Of a stretch of DNA of 64,000 bases, positions 51,339 through 59,725 are shown piece by piece. The DNA is from UBA2784 sp964494625. GTDB lineage: Bacteria > Pseudomonadota > Alphaproteobacteria > Micropepsales > Micropepsaceae. The stretch is from assembly GCA_964494625.1 (NCBI GenBank), contig CAZBRT010000004.1, forward strand, positions 1 to 64,000, in the 5' to 3' direction. The translations under genes were made by a program, and so were the position numbers. Position 1 is the first letter of the stretch. The number at the start of each line of letters is the position of its first letter. The notes beneath the pieces were generated by a model. The model had not been told where the DNA came from and searched no databases. It was given only the letters and a program-made list of their open reading frames with translations.

Positions 51339-51890
51339 ATGCAGCGCGCTTTCCTTTTCATTGCCGCAATGATGCTTGTCTTCGGGCAGGGCTTTGGCGC
51401 GCCGATGCGCGCGCTGGCTGAATCGGACGCTGCGGACGACGCGGCTGCTGCCGATGGGACGGAGGAAGTCTCCGAAGAAGACGCTGGCGGCGGCGGTCCG
51501 CTTGACTCAAATGACGGCGTTGTCGAGATGCCGATGCTGGTCGCGCCGGTCACGGTCAATGGCCGACTGCATTATTACGCTTTCATGCAGGTGAAGCTCG
51601 AAGCAGCCAATTTCGACGGTGCGCTTTTGATCCGCGAGAAGGTCGCGTTCATCCAGGACGGATTCCTGCGCGAGGTTCACCGGGCCTCGATCGCGCTCAA
51701 TGGCGACCCAAAGACCATCGACGGTGAAGGGTTGAAGCGGCGCCTGATGCTGGTCTGTGATTCGGTTCTGGGTCCGGGCGTCGTCATCAACATCAAGTTT
51801 GGCGAAACGGCTGAAGCCGAAGAATCCGCCGATGCCGGGTCGGTTGACGCCGGATCCCATGGCGAAAGTGCCGCCGCTGGCGGCCATTGA
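51339..51890 (+). CDS. Exported protein of unknown function
   Basis: A 183-residue protein. A signal peptide (MQRAFLFIAAMMLVFGQGFGAPMRALA) is followed by a low-complexity acidic stretch (about 28-56, rich in Asp/Glu/Gly). A compact alpha/beta domain follows (about 64-155: VTVNGRLHYYAFMQVKLEA, IQDGFLREVHRASI, DGEGLKRRLMLVCDSVLG), then an acidic-glycine tail. The domain pattern faintly recalls FliL or related periplasmic domains, but I do not assign it. It precedes hppA by 150 nt. Confidence 0.72.
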   Translation: MQRAFLFIAAMMLVFGQGFGAPMRALAESDAADDAAAADGTEEVSEEDAGGGGPLDSNDGVVEMPMLVAPVTVNGRLHYYAFMQVKLEAANFDGALLIREKVAFIQDGFLREVHRASIALNGDPKTIDGEGLKRRLMLVCDSVLGPGVVINIKFGETAEAEESADAGSVDAGSHGESAAAGGH

Positions 51891-51958
51891 AGCCCGGTTC
51901 CGGCCCGGCAAGTCCCGTGGTTGAACCGTCAAAACCCTGAAAATCCGTGATTGGGGAT

Positions 51959-51987
51959 TTGCGTCGGCCCCCTTCCTTTGGCATATA
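51959..51987 (+). promoter_or_regulatory. Candidate hppA promoter
   Basis: TTGCGT (51959-51964), 17-nt spacer, CATATA (51982-51987). Predicted start near 51994, about 47 nt before the hppA ATG. AAGGGGA ahead of ATG 52041 is the ribosome binding site. Confidence 0.45.
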
Positions 51988-52040
51988 CCCCGCCCATTCC
52001 GGGGGCCCGGCTGCGGGCAGAAGACCCAAGGGGACATTAC

Positions 52041-54185
52041 ATGGATATGCAAATGATGCTGTGGCTGGTGATCGGCTGTGGCGCGCTTTCGCTGCTTTAC
52101 GGTGCCTGGGCCACCAGTTCCGTCATGGCGGCCAGCACCGGCAATGACCGCATGCGCGAAATCGCTGCGGCCATCCAGGAGGGCGCACGCGCCTATCTCA
52201 ACCGCCAGTACACGACGATCGCCCTTGTGGGCGCGGTTGTTGCGGGGCTCCTGTTCTGGGCGCTCGGCACGTATGTCGCGGTCGGGTTCGTGATCGGGGC
52301 TGTTGCGTCCGGCGTTGCGGGCTATATCGGCATGACCGTATCGGTTCGCGCCAATGTCCGCACGGCGGAGGGCTCGCGCAAGGGTCTCGCCTTCGGCCTC
52401 AACATCGCCTTCAAGGCCGGCGCGATCACCGGCATGCTCGTTGCCGGTTTGGCGCTTCTGGCCGTCACCGGTTACTACATGTTCCTGACGCTGGGTCTTG
52501 GCCTGACCGGCAGCGACCGTGTGCTGATCGACGGTCTTGTCGCTCTCGGCTTTGGCGCTTCGCTGATCTCGATCTTCGCGCGTCTGGGCGGCGGCATTTT
52601 CACCAAAGGCGCCGACGTCGGCGGTGACATGGTGGGCAAGGTCGAGGCGGGCATTCCCGAAGATGATCCCCGCAATCCTGCCACCATTGCCGACAATGTG
52701 GGCGACAACGTGGGCGATTGCGCGGGCATGGCCGCGGACCTGTTCGAGACCTACGCGGTCTCGGCGGTTGCGACCATTGTGCTTGCTGCCATCTTCTTCT
52801 CGGGCGCTGCCGAAACTTCGGCGATGTTCTATCCGCTGGCCGTCGGCGGCGCGTGCATCATCACCTCGATCATGGGCACGTTCTTCGTGCGCCTTGGCAA
52901 GAAGCAGAACATCATGGGCGCCCTCTACAAGGGCCTCATCGCGACAGGCGTGTTCTCGCTTGCCGCCCTCTGGCCGGTCACGGATTACGTGCTCGGCATG
53001 GACACGCGCTTTGTGGCGACGGGTTCTGATGTCGCCTTCACCGGAATGGATCTCTACTTCTGCGGCGTGATTGGCATGGCGGTCACCGCTGCCATCGTCT
53101 GGATCACCGAGTACTACACGGGTACCGGCTATCGCCCTGTCGTCTCGGTCGCGCAGGCATCGGTCACAGGTCACGGCACAAACGTGATCCAGGGCCTTGC
53201 CGTGTCGATGGAGTCGACGGCGCTGCCGGTGCTTACGATCGTTGCGGGCATTGTCGGCTGTTTCACGCTGGCAGGTCTCTTCGGCGTTGCCGTTGCGGTG
53301 ACGACGATGCTGTCGCTGGCCGGCATGATCGTTGCGCTCGACGCCTTCGGCCCGGTGACCGACAATGCCGGCGGCATTGCCGAAATGTCGGGCCTCGACA
53401 AGGAAGTCCGCAAGACGACCGACGCGCTGGACGCGGTGGGCAACACCACCAAGGCCGTGACCAAGGGTTATGCGATTGGTTCGGCCGGCATGGGCGCGCT
53501 GGTTCTCTTTGCCGCCTACACGGAAGACCTGAAATACTTCGCCGCGAATGCGACGGAGTACACCTATTTTGCGGGTGTCGTGCCGGATTTCAGCCTGGCA
53601 AGCCCATGGGTCGTGATCGGTCTCTTCCTCGGTGGCCTTCTGCCTTACCTCTTCGGCGGCATGAGCATGACGGCCGTTGGTCGTGCGGCGCAGTCAGTGG
53701 TGGAAGAAGTCCGTCGCCAGTTCCGCGAAGACAAGGGCATCATGGCCGGCACGTCGAAGCCGAACTATGGCCGCGCCGTTGACTTGCTGACCAAGGCCGC
53801 GATCAAGGAAATGATTGTTCCCTCGCTCCTGCCAGTCCTCTCGCCCTTCGCGCTCTATTTCGCGGTGCTGGCAATTGCCGACAAGAGCGCGGCATTCTCT
53901 GCGGTCGGCGCGATGCTTCTGGGCGTGATCGTGACGGGCCTGTTTGTCGCCATCTCGATGACGTCGGGCGGCGGCGCATGGGACAATGCGAAGAAGTCCT
54001 TCGAGGACGGCTTTACCGACAAGGCCGGCGTCAAGCACTTCAAGGGTTCCGACGCACACAAATCATCCGTGACGGGTGATACGGTCGGCGACCCCTACAA
54101 GGACACGGCGGGTCCGGCGGTCAATCCCCTCATCAAGATCACGAACATCGTGGCCTTGCTGCTCTTGGCGATCCTCGCCCACTGA
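52041..54185 (+). CDS. hppA: K+-independent proton-translocating membrane pyrophosphatase
   Basis: A 714-residue integral membrane pyrophosphatase with about 16 helices that pumps protons using PPi hydrolysis. The substrate loop GGIFTKGADVGGDMVGKVEAGIPEDDPRNPATIADNVGDNVGDCAGMAADLFE is complete. The segment GNTTKAVTKGYAIGS carries Lys471 and Thr474 where potassium-dependent enzymes have Ala and Gly/Ala, so this is the potassium-independent type. The long open frame upstream to 51951 is not used. It ends at a strong terminator. Confidence 0.96.
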   Translation: MDMQMMLWLVIGCGALSLLYGAWATSSVMAASTGNDRMREIAAAIQEGARAYLNRQYTTIALVGAVVAGLLFWALGTYVAVGFVIGAVASGVAGYIGMTVSVRANVRTAEGSRKGLAFGLNIAFKAGAITGMLVAGLALLAVTGYYMFLTLGLGLTGSDRVLIDGLVALGFGASLISIFARLGGGIFTKGADVGGDMVGKVEAGIPEDDPRNPATIADNVGDNVGDCAGMAADLFETYAVSAVATIVLAAIFFSGAAETSAMFYPLAVGGACIITSIMGTFFVRLGKKQNIMGALYKGLIATGVFSLAALWPVTDYVLGMDTRFVATGSDVAFTGMDLYFCGVIGMAVTAAIVWITEYYTGTGYRPVVSVAQASVTGHGTNVIQGLAVSMESTALPVLTIVAGIVGCFTLAGLFGVAVAVTTMLSLAGMIVALDAFGPVTDNAGGIAEMSGLDKEVRKTTDALDAVGNTTKAVTKGYAIGSAGMGALVLFAAYTEDLKYFAANATEYTYFAGVVPDFSLASPWVVIGLFLGGLLPYLFGGMSMTAVGRAAQSVVEEVRRQFREDKGIMAGTSKPNYGRAVDLLTKAAIKEMIVPSLLPVLSPFALYFAVLAIADKSAAFSAVGAMLLGVIVTGLFVAISMTSGGGAWDNAKKSFEDGFTDKAGVKHFKGSDAHKSSVTGDTVGDPYKDTAGPAVNPLIKITNIVALLLLAILAH

Positions 54186-54206
54186 CACCCAGGCTGTAAC
54201 CGAAAG

Positions 54207-54240
54207 AAAAGGGGCGGTTCAGATCGAACCGCCCCTTTTT
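54207..54240. terminator. Bidirectional Rho-independent terminator
   Basis: AAAAGGGGCGGTTC (54207-54220), loop AGATC, GAACCGCCCCTTTT (54226-54239) plus T. A perfect 14-bp stem with T-runs both ways, serving hppA and the convergent bamE. Confidence 0.93.
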
Positions 54241-54261
54241 CCTTTTCAGTACCAGACGGAC

Positions 54262-54717
54262 TTAGCGCCCGGGTTCGGAGGTCGTGATCGGCGCCTTGCC
54301 GACATTGCCGAACATCTGCTGGAGGAAGGTCAGTTCGCGTCCGCGGCTGGGCGTTTCTTCATCATTGAAGGCAACGACCCGGCCATCGGCGAGGCCATAG
54401 ATCTCCGTGCGCGCCACGACATCGTTCTCGTCGAAAACGATGGCAAAGATGCGCCTGTCGGTATGTTCAGGGCGATAGAACGAGAATTGCGCCTCGGTCG
54501 CCGAAACATAGTACCAGGTGCGGTCACCGAAATTGGAGCGGTTGGTGGGCGTACCCAGGGCCGCCTCGACCGTTGTGGCCGTGTCGGTGCCCGGTACAAT
54601 CGCCTCCTGCTTGGGAACATCGGCGATGTAGCCGCGCTCGGTCACAACAGGCGAGCATGCGGCAAGCGGCAAAAGGATGGCAGCCCCGGCAAGAAGATGC
54701 ATGCAAAAACGCTTCAT
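54262..54717 (-). CDS. bamE: Outer membrane assembly lipoprotein BamE (SmpA/OmlA)
   Basis: A 151-residue lipoprotein. The signal MKRFCMHLLAGAAILLPLAA ends at the lipobox LAAC with lipidated Cys21. The SmpA/OmlA domain follows (GTDTATTVEAALGTPTNRSNFGDRTWYYVSATEAQFSF, RRIFAIVFDENDVV). BamE stabilises the BamABCD complex that inserts beta-barrel proteins. ATG 54717 is chosen over TTG 54726 because GAGG lies at proper distance only for the former. Confidence 0.92.
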   Translation of the reverse strand: MKRFCMHLLAGAAILLPLAACSPVVTERGYIADVPKQEAIVPGTDTATTVEAALGTPTNRSNFGDRTWYYVSATEAQFSFYRPEHTDRRIFAIVFDENDVVARTEIYGLADGRVVAFNDEETPSRGRELTFLQQMFGNVGKAPITTSEPGR

Positions 54718-54754
54718 GTAAGACAAACCTCGCTGGCGTGATGCCCCGTTCCAG

Positions 54755-54782
54755 TTGACCTACCCCCTTGAGGGGCTATTTT
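54755..54782 (+). promoter_or_regulatory. Candidate promoter for the CBP3-like gene, possibly leaderless
   Basis: TTGACC (54755-54760), 16-nt spacer, TATTTT (54777-54782). The ATG is at 54790, where transcription would begin, so the mRNA could lack a 5' leader. A CCCCT-TG-AGGGG hairpin lies in the spacer (54764-54775). Confidence 0.35.
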
Positions 54783-54789
54783 CAAGGCG

Positions 54790-55392
54790 ATGAGCACCAC
54801 CTTTCCAGGATCCGGTATCCTTGCGGGCGCGGCCCGGCAGGTCCGCCGCCTTTTTTCGCCTGCGCCTGAACGGGTCAGGGCCGACAGGATTTTGGCCAGG
54901 ATCATCGGCCATGTCCGCAACCCCGGCTTTTACCAGGCGGGCGGGGTCGCAGATACGATCGACGGCCGGTTTGACCTGATGGCGCTGCATGTGGCCGCCA
55001 TGGTTCATGCGCTGCGGCAGCAAGGCCAAGAGGGCGCGCTCGCGGGCCGGGCGCTTGAAGAGGCGATGTTTGACAATCTTGATGCCGCCATGCGCGAGCA
55101 GGGGATCAGCGACATGGGCGTGCCGCGCCGGATGAAATCCCTGTCATCTGCCTGGTTCGGTCGGCTCATTGCCTACGGCAAGGCATTTGCCACAAGCGAT
55201 CCGGCGGAAATGAGTGAAATCCTGCTGCGCAATCTTTATCGTGGCGTGCCGCCTTCCGCGCCCCAAATCGCCACGATGGTCGACTATGTTGGCGCCCTCA
55301 ATGCGGCGCTTGCCGCGCAAGGTGCTGCCATCCTTCACACCGAGAATGTATTCATGGCGGATGTGCCGAGTGACGGAAGAATGCCGACATGA
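54790..55392 (+). CDS. Ubiquinol-cytochrome c chaperone (CBP3/UQCC1) family
   Basis: A 200-residue protein. FYQAGGVADTIDGRFDLMALHVAAMVHALRQQG, EAMFDNLDAAMREQGISDMGVPRRMKSLSSAWFGRL and YGKAF are conserved with mitochondrial Cbp3, which assists cytochrome b synthesis and bc1 assembly. No membrane segment is visible. It overlaps the next gene by 4 nt and is divergent from bamE, an arrangement common in alphaproteobacteria. Confidence 0.92.
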   Translation: MSTTFPGSGILAGAARQVRRLFSPAPERVRADRILARIIGHVRNPGFYQAGGVADTIDGRFDLMALHVAAMVHALRQQGQEGALAGRALEEAMFDNLDAAMREQGISDMGVPRRMKSLSSAWFGRLIAYGKAFATSDPAEMSEILLRNLYRGVPPSAPQIATMVDYVGALNAALAAQGAAILHTENVFMADVPSDGRMPT

Positions 55393-55967
55393 CCAAGGCA
55401 CAGAAGGAAGATGGTTGCGGATTGATGCGGCTTGTGCCGGTGCGCGATGCAGGCCGGACGGTGAAGCATTTGGCCGTGGATGCCAGCGAGCAGGAATGCG
55501 CGCGCCTGGCCTTGTGGCTCGGCATTCCGTCCATGCAATCATTCAAGGCGGAGATGACGCTGAAGCTCTGGCAGCGCGATGGCCTGAAGCTCGAAGGAGA
55601 GGGCAGGGCTGCTGTTACGCTCTTGTGCGGCGTTACCGCGCAGGGTTTTGGCGAGACGCTCAGCTTTTCATTCGCGCGCAGCTATGCGCCGCCGCCTGCA
55701 GATATACCCCGGAAGGAAATCGATCTCTCAGCCGAGGAGAGCGATGCGGATGCCGAGGAATTGCCGTCCGGCAGCATTGATCTGGGAGCGATTCTGGCAG
55801 AGGAACTGAGCCTTGCGGTGCCAGCCTGGCCACGCAAACCTGATGCTGTCTTTGCCACAGGCGCTGCTGTCATGGCGCCTGCAGCCGACGAAACCCCTAA
55901 AAAACCAAATCCGTTCAATGCGTTGAAGGATTTGGCGGGCAAGTCCGCAAAGCCCGCAAAATCCTAG
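55389..55967 (+). CDS. DUF177 (YceD) family protein
   Basis: A 192-residue protein of the YceD family that precedes rpmF in most bacteria and is linked to 23S rRNA and ribosome assembly. DVSGLAE-like motifs are weak; ARLALWLGIPSMQSFKAEM, GEGRAAVTLLCGVTAQGF, EEIPRKEID... and SGSIDLGAILAEELSLAVPAWPRKPDA are recognisable, and the C-terminal KKPNPFNALKDL is typical. One of the usual cysteines is kept (TLLCGV). Confidence 0.88.
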   Translation: MTKAQKEDGCGLMRLVPVRDAGRTVKHLAVDASEQECARLALWLGIPSMQSFKAEMTLKLWQRDGLKLEGEGRAAVTLLCGVTAQGFGETLSFSFARSYAPPPADIPRKEIDLSAEESDADAEELPSGSIDLGAILAEELSLAVPAWPRKPDAVFATGAAVMAPAADETPKKPNPFNALKDLAGKSAKPAKS

Positions 55968-56111
55968 CCAAGTGCTTGCATCGAAGGGGCAATTCGGATC
56001 ATATCCGCGCCTGATTTGACCCCCCTCGCGCTTTGGCGGTCTCCTGCGTGATCCTGCTTGCTTGCAGGGCGCGGCAGTGAGGCAAGGCGGATAACCGGAG
56101 TTGCTGGTGAC

Positions 56112-56294
56112 ATGGCTGTCCCCAAAAGAAAGACCTCACCTTCCAGGCGCAACATGCGTCGTTCGCATGATGCCCTTTCGGCTGCATCATACGTCGAGTG
56201 CAGCAATTGCGGCGAGTTGAAGCGCCCGCACCACGTCTGTGGCCATTGCGGCCATTATGACGGTCGCGAAGTCGCGGCGCAGCCGAGCAAGTAA
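56112..56294 (+). CDS. rpmF: 50S ribosomal protein L32
   Basis: A 60-residue protein beginning MAVPKRKTSPSRRNMRRSHDAL, the fixed family start. It is the zinc-binding type: Cys30, Cys33, Cys43 and Cys46 (ECSNCGELKRPHHVCGHCG). The open frame extends upstream to 56058 but ATG 56112 is set by conservation. Followed by plsX, as in E. coli. Confidence 0.97.
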   Translation: MAVPKRKTSPSRRNMRRSHDALSAASYVECSNCGELKRPHHVCGHCGHYDGREVAAQPSK

Positions 56295-56345
56295 GACCGC
56301 TGCTAGCTGTGGCACGCCGCAGCTCATAGAGGACACAAGACGCCC

Positions 56346-57437
56346 ATGGCGGCGGTTGACGGTCTCATCGTTTCCATTGATGCCATGGGCGGCGACAACG
56401 CCCCCGACGCGATCATCGCGGGCGTCGCCTTGTCGCGCGAACGCCATCCCTATGCGGGCTTTCAGCTCCATGGCGATCCGGCGCGCCTTGCGCCTCTGGT
56501 CCAGGCCAGGAAAATCCTCGCCGCTGCAAAAGACGTCGAAATCATTCCGGCACGCGAAGTCGTCGGCATGGCCGACAAGCCATCGGTTGCCTTGCGCCGT
56601 GGACGCGAAACGTCGCTGTGGCGTGCCATCGATGCTGTGAAGGAAGGCAAGGCGAAGGCCATCGTCTCCGCAGGCAATACCGGCGCCCTGATGGCGATGT
56701 CGCTCGTCCAGCTGCGCACCATGGCCGGCATTTCGCGACCCGCCATTGCCGCGATCTGGCCCACCATGCGGGGCCAATCCATCGTCCTTGATGTCGGTGC
56801 CAATGCAAGTGCCGACGCGCGCCAGCTTGTCGAGTTTGCGGTGATGGGAGAGGCATTTGCGCGCTCCATCTACGGCCTCGACAATCCTTCGCTTGGCCTT
56901 CTCAATGTCGGGACCGAGGAGATCAAGGGCAACGAGCACGTGAAGACGGCAGCCCAGATGCTGCGCGACCTGAAGCTGCCGATCGATTTCCGCGGCTTTG
57001 TCGAGGGCGACGACATTTCAGCCGGCACGGTCGATGTCGTCGTCACTGACGGCTTTACCGGCAACATCGCGCTCAAGGCTGCCGAAGGCACAGCGAAGCT
57101 CGTTGCCAAATATCTGCGTGATGCGATGCGCCGCTCGTTCCTGTCGAAGCTGGGCGGGTTCCTGGCGTCGGGCGCATTCAATACGCTGCGCATGAAGATG
57201 GACCCGCGTTCGGTCAATGGCGGCGTGCTTCTGGGGCTCAACGGCATCGTGGTGAAAAGCCATGGCAGCGCCGACGCGCTGAGCTTTGCGACCGCCATCG
57301 ACCTTGCCATCGATCTTGTGAAGCACGGGCTTACCGAAAAAATCCATCAGGACATCACGCGCGCCGCGCCGGCCATTGCCGCAGCGGGTGCCGCATCGAG
57401 TGCCTCCCCGGGCATCGCGTCGCCGGGCGGGAACTGA
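56346..57437 (+). CDS. plsX: Phosphate acyltransferase
   Basis: A 363-residue enzyme forming acyl-phosphate from acyl-ACP, the first step of phospholipid synthesis with PlsY. SIDAMGGDNAP at the start, VSAGNTGALMAMS, DVGANASADARQLVEFA, NVGTEEIKGNEHVKTAA and VDVVVTDGFTGNIALKAAEG are typical. An Ala-rich C-terminal tail (about 340-363) is extra. The stop shares one base with the fabH ATG. Confidence 0.96.
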   Translation: MAAVDGLIVSIDAMGGDNAPDAIIAGVALSRERHPYAGFQLHGDPARLAPLVQARKILAAAKDVEIIPAREVVGMADKPSVALRRGRETSLWRAIDAVKEGKAKAIVSAGNTGALMAMSLVQLRTMAGISRPAIAAIWPTMRGQSIVLDVGANASADARQLVEFAVMGEAFARSIYGLDNPSLGLLNVGTEEIKGNEHVKTAAQMLRDLKLPIDFRGFVEGDDISAGTVDVVVTDGFTGNIALKAAEGTAKLVAKYLRDAMRRSFLSKLGGFLASGAFNTLRMKMDPRSVNGGVLLGLNGIVVKSHGSADALSFATAIDLAIDLVKHGLTEKIHQDITRAAPAIAAAGAASSASPGIASPGGN

Positions 57438-58414
57438 TGGCGGTCATCCGGTCGCGCGTCGCTGGCCACGGCATTGCCTTGCCGCCGCGAATTGTCACCA
57501 ATGCCGAACTCGCCCGGACAATCGACACCAGCGATGAATGGATTGCCGGACGCACCGGCATACGCCAACGCCATATCGCTGATCCGCCGATGCGGACATC
57601 CGACCTGGCGTATGAGGCTGCGGTGAAGGCGCTCGCCTCCGCCGGGCTTTCTGCTACTGACATCGACCTCATCGTCCTTGCAACCACAACCCCCGACGAC
57701 ACCTTTCCCGCGACAGCCACCGTCGTGCAATCACGCCTCGGCATGAAGACGGGGGCCGCCTTTGACGTGCAGGCGGTCTGTTCGGGCTTCATCTATGCGC
57801 TCAGCATCGCCGACAATTTCATCCGCTGCGGGCAGGCGCAACGCGTGCTGGTGATCGGCGCGGAAATGATGTCGCGCCTGCTCGACTGGAGCGACCGGGG
57901 CACTTGCGTCCTCTTCGGTGATGGTGCCGGTGCCTTTGTGCTGGACGCTGCCATCGGCCACGGCACCAACGACGACACGGGGATCCTCTCGACCCACATC
58001 TACTCGGACGGCACGCATCGCGAGTTGCTTTATGTCGATGGCGGTCCGGGATCGACGGGGACGACAGGCAAATTGCGCATGCAGGGCAAAGAAGTCTTCC
58101 GCCATGCGGTCGTGAATATTTCTGATGCCATCAGCGCAGCGCTTGCTGCCGTGCGCATGAAGCCGGAAGACATTGACTGGTTCGTGCCCCATCAGGCGAA
58201 CCAACGCATCCTCGACGGGACCGCCAAGCGCCTGGGCGTGCCGCCTGGCAAGCTCATCTCGACCATTGCCCAGCACGGCAACACGTCGGCGGCCTCGGTG
58301 CCTCTGGCGTTCGGGACAGCGGTCGTGGACGGGCGTATCCAGCGCGGGCAGCTCTTGATGCTGGAAGCCATGGGCGGCGGTTTTACGTGGGGATCCGCGC
58401 TTTTGCGCTATTGA
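57437..58414 (+). CDS. fabH: Beta-ketoacyl-ACP synthase III
   Basis: A 325-residue thiolase-fold enzyme starting fatty acid synthesis from acetyl-CoA and malonyl-ACP. Catalytic Cys115 (DVQAVCSGFIYAL), His in WFVPHQANQRI and Asn in QHGNTSAASVPLA are present. TSDEWIAGRTGIRQRH and the glycine-rich end GGGFTWGSALLRY are typical. Second gene of plsX-fabH-ihfA-merR. Confidence 0.97.
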   Translation: MAVIRSRVAGHGIALPPRIVTNAELARTIDTSDEWIAGRTGIRQRHIADPPMRTSDLAYEAAVKALASAGLSATDIDLIVLATTTPDDTFPATATVVQSRLGMKTGAAFDVQAVCSGFIYALSIADNFIRCGQAQRVLVIGAEMMSRLLDWSDRGTCVLFGDGAGAFVLDAAIGHGTNDDTGILSTHIYSDGTHRELLYVDGGPGSTGTTGKLRMQGKEVFRHAVVNISDAISAALAAVRMKPEDIDWFVPHQANQRILDGTAKRLGVPPGKLISTIAQHGNTSAASVPLAFGTAVVDGRIQRGQLLMLEAMGGGFTWGSALLRY

Positions 58415-58476
58415 GCGCGCCTGCGCGGGCTGAGGCGGGGCCGAGCAGATTCAGATCGCCCTCTATCGTATTGATA

Positions 58477-58505
58477 TTGACGGTAAATCCTTATGGGCCT
58501 AGCCT
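58477..58505 (+). promoter_or_regulatory. Candidate ihfA promoter
   Basis: TTGACG (58477-58482), 17-nt spacer, TAGCCT (58500-58505), 26 nt before the ihfA ATG. The -10 is weak but the -35 and spacing are good; it would give ihfA its own transcript besides that from plsX-fabH. Confidence 0.35.
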
Positions 58506-58530
58506 TTGCGAGTCGCGAGGGAGAGACCCC

Positions 58531-58869
58531 ATGGCTGAAAAGACGCTGACCCGGGCTGATTTGAGTGAGGCCGTTTACCATGAGGTAGGCCTCTCCCGGA
58601 ACGATTCCGCCGCCCTGGTCGAGGAAGTGCTGGAGGAAATCTCCAAAGCACTCATCGCCGATCAATCGGTCAAGCTCTCGTCGTTTGGCACGTTCATGGT
58701 TCGCCAGAAGGGCGGACGTGTGGGACGCAACCCCAAGACCGGACAGGAAGTGCCCATCCAGCCCCGCCGGGTTCTGGTGTTCCGCGCATCGCATGTGCTG
58801 AAGGACCAGATCAATGGGCGCGTACCGCCGCCTGCTGGCGCAACACCAAAGCCCGCTCCGCAAAGCTGA
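58531..58869 (+). CDS. ihfA: Integration host factor subunit alpha
   Basis: A 112-residue HU/IHF-fold DNA-bending protein. KTLTRADLSEAVYHEVGLSRNDSAALVEEVLEEI, VKLSSFGTFMVRQKGGRVGRNPKTGQEVPI and the intercalating proline arm (IQPRRVLVFRAS) are conserved. ATG 58531 follows GAGGGAGAG. A Pro-rich end (PPPAGATPKPAPQS) extends the usual length by about 10. Confidence 0.96.
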   Translation: MAEKTLTRADLSEAVYHEVGLSRNDSAALVEEVLEEISKALIADQSVKLSSFGTFMVRQKGGRVGRNPKTGQEVPIQPRRVLVFRASHVLKDQINGRVPPPAGATPKPAPQS

Positions 58870-58896
58870 CCTTGACCGGAAGTGCAGCCAACCCCC

Positions 58897-59493
58897 ATGG
58901 CCATGACAGAACCTGACTACGATGATCTGCCCGAGCCCCAAGCGGGCGCAAGCACGCGTGGCCAGAAATCGCCCGAAGCCTTCCGGACGATCAGCGAAGT
59001 GTCCGCCGATCTTGATGTGCCGCAGCATGTGCTGCGCTTCTGGGAGACGAAGTTCAGCCAGATACGTCCGCTGAAGCGGGCCGGTGGCCGACGCTACTAT
59101 CGCCCGGATGACCTCGACCTTTTGCGCGGCATCCGCCATCTCCTTTACAGCGACGGCTATACGATCAAGGGCGTGCAGAAATTGCTGCGTGAGCAGGGCC
59201 TGCGCAGCGTGATCGAAACAGGCCGGTCTTCGGTGAAGGCGACCAATGCGCCGGGCCGCGCGCGCGCGCAAAGCCGCACGCGCTCCCCCGTTGCAGCTGC
59301 CCCTGCGGCGGCGCGCCCGCCGGAGATGCAGGGCGAGGCGGACCTTGCAGCCGGGGAGTTGAATTCGATCCTGGTGACCGGGCCCCTAGATTATACCCAG
59401 CGCGAGGCGATGCAAAGCACGCTGGGGGCCTTGATCGACCTGCGCACATGGTTCGACAGCCAGCGCAGCCGTTTGGGCCGCCGCGCGGCCTAG
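58897..59493 (+). CDS. MerR family transcriptional regulator
   Basis: A 198-residue regulator of the type always found after ihfA in alphaproteobacteria. An acidic N-terminus leads into the MerR winged helix (about 24-95: FRTISEVSADLDVPQHVLRFWETKFSQIRPLKRAGGRRYYRPDDLDLLRGIRHLL). Then come a basic Ala/Arg-rich linker and a C-terminal helix (REAMQSTLGALIDLRTWFDSQ). The ligand is unknown. ATG 58897 is taken; GTG 58882 is in frame and ATG 58903 also possible. Confidence 0.9.
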   Translation: MAMTEPDYDDLPEPQAGASTRGQKSPEAFRTISEVSADLDVPQHVLRFWETKFSQIRPLKRAGGRRYYRPDDLDLLRGIRHLLYSDGYTIKGVQKLLREQGLRSVIETGRSSVKATNAPGRARAQSRTRSPVAAAPAAARPPEMQGEADLAAGELNSILVTGPLDYTQREAMQSTLGALIDLRTWFDSQRSRLGRRAA

Positions 59494-59543
59494 AATTTTC
59501 CCGATATTCTACCGGTTTGCGCCACGTGTGGGCCAATTGCGCG

Positions 59544-59572
59544 TTGCGTGCAAATGGCCAACTGCCTATAGT
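59544..59572 (+). promoter_or_regulatory. Candidate tRNA-Pro promoter
   Basis: TTGCGT (59544-59549), 17-nt spacer, TATAGT (59567-59572). It predicts a 5' leader of about 70 nt before the tRNA. Same TTGCG-17-TATA form as the parC and hppA candidates. Confidence 0.5.
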
Positions 59573-59648
59573 CCGCGGCCTTGCGGAGGCCGGTTGCCCG
59601 CTTTCCCCCTGATCGCGGGCATAAGCAACCAGCCATCACCGCCACGGT

Positions 59649-59725
59649 CGGAGCGTAGCGCAGCCTGGTAGCGCATCAGTCTGGGGGACTGGGGGTCGTG
59701 GGTTCAAATCCCGCCGCTCCGACCA
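59649..59725 (+). tRNA. tRNA-Pro(GGG)
   Basis: A 77-nt gene including encoded CCA. Acceptor CGGAGCG pairs with CGCTCCG; D arm GCGC/GCGC; anticodon stem TCAGT/ACTGG (one U-G pair); loop CTGGGGG gives anticodon GGG, reading CCC and CCU proline codons; T stem GTGGG/CCCGC with loop TTCAAAT. It ends in ACCA at 59725. Accessory genes begin directly after it, so its 3' end is a likely integration site. Confidence 0.96.

Noticed and set aside
51507..53174. Minus-strand open frame of 555 aa opposite hppA
   Set aside because: Antisense shadow; arginine/histidine-rich and without domains, while the hppA frame is highly conserved.
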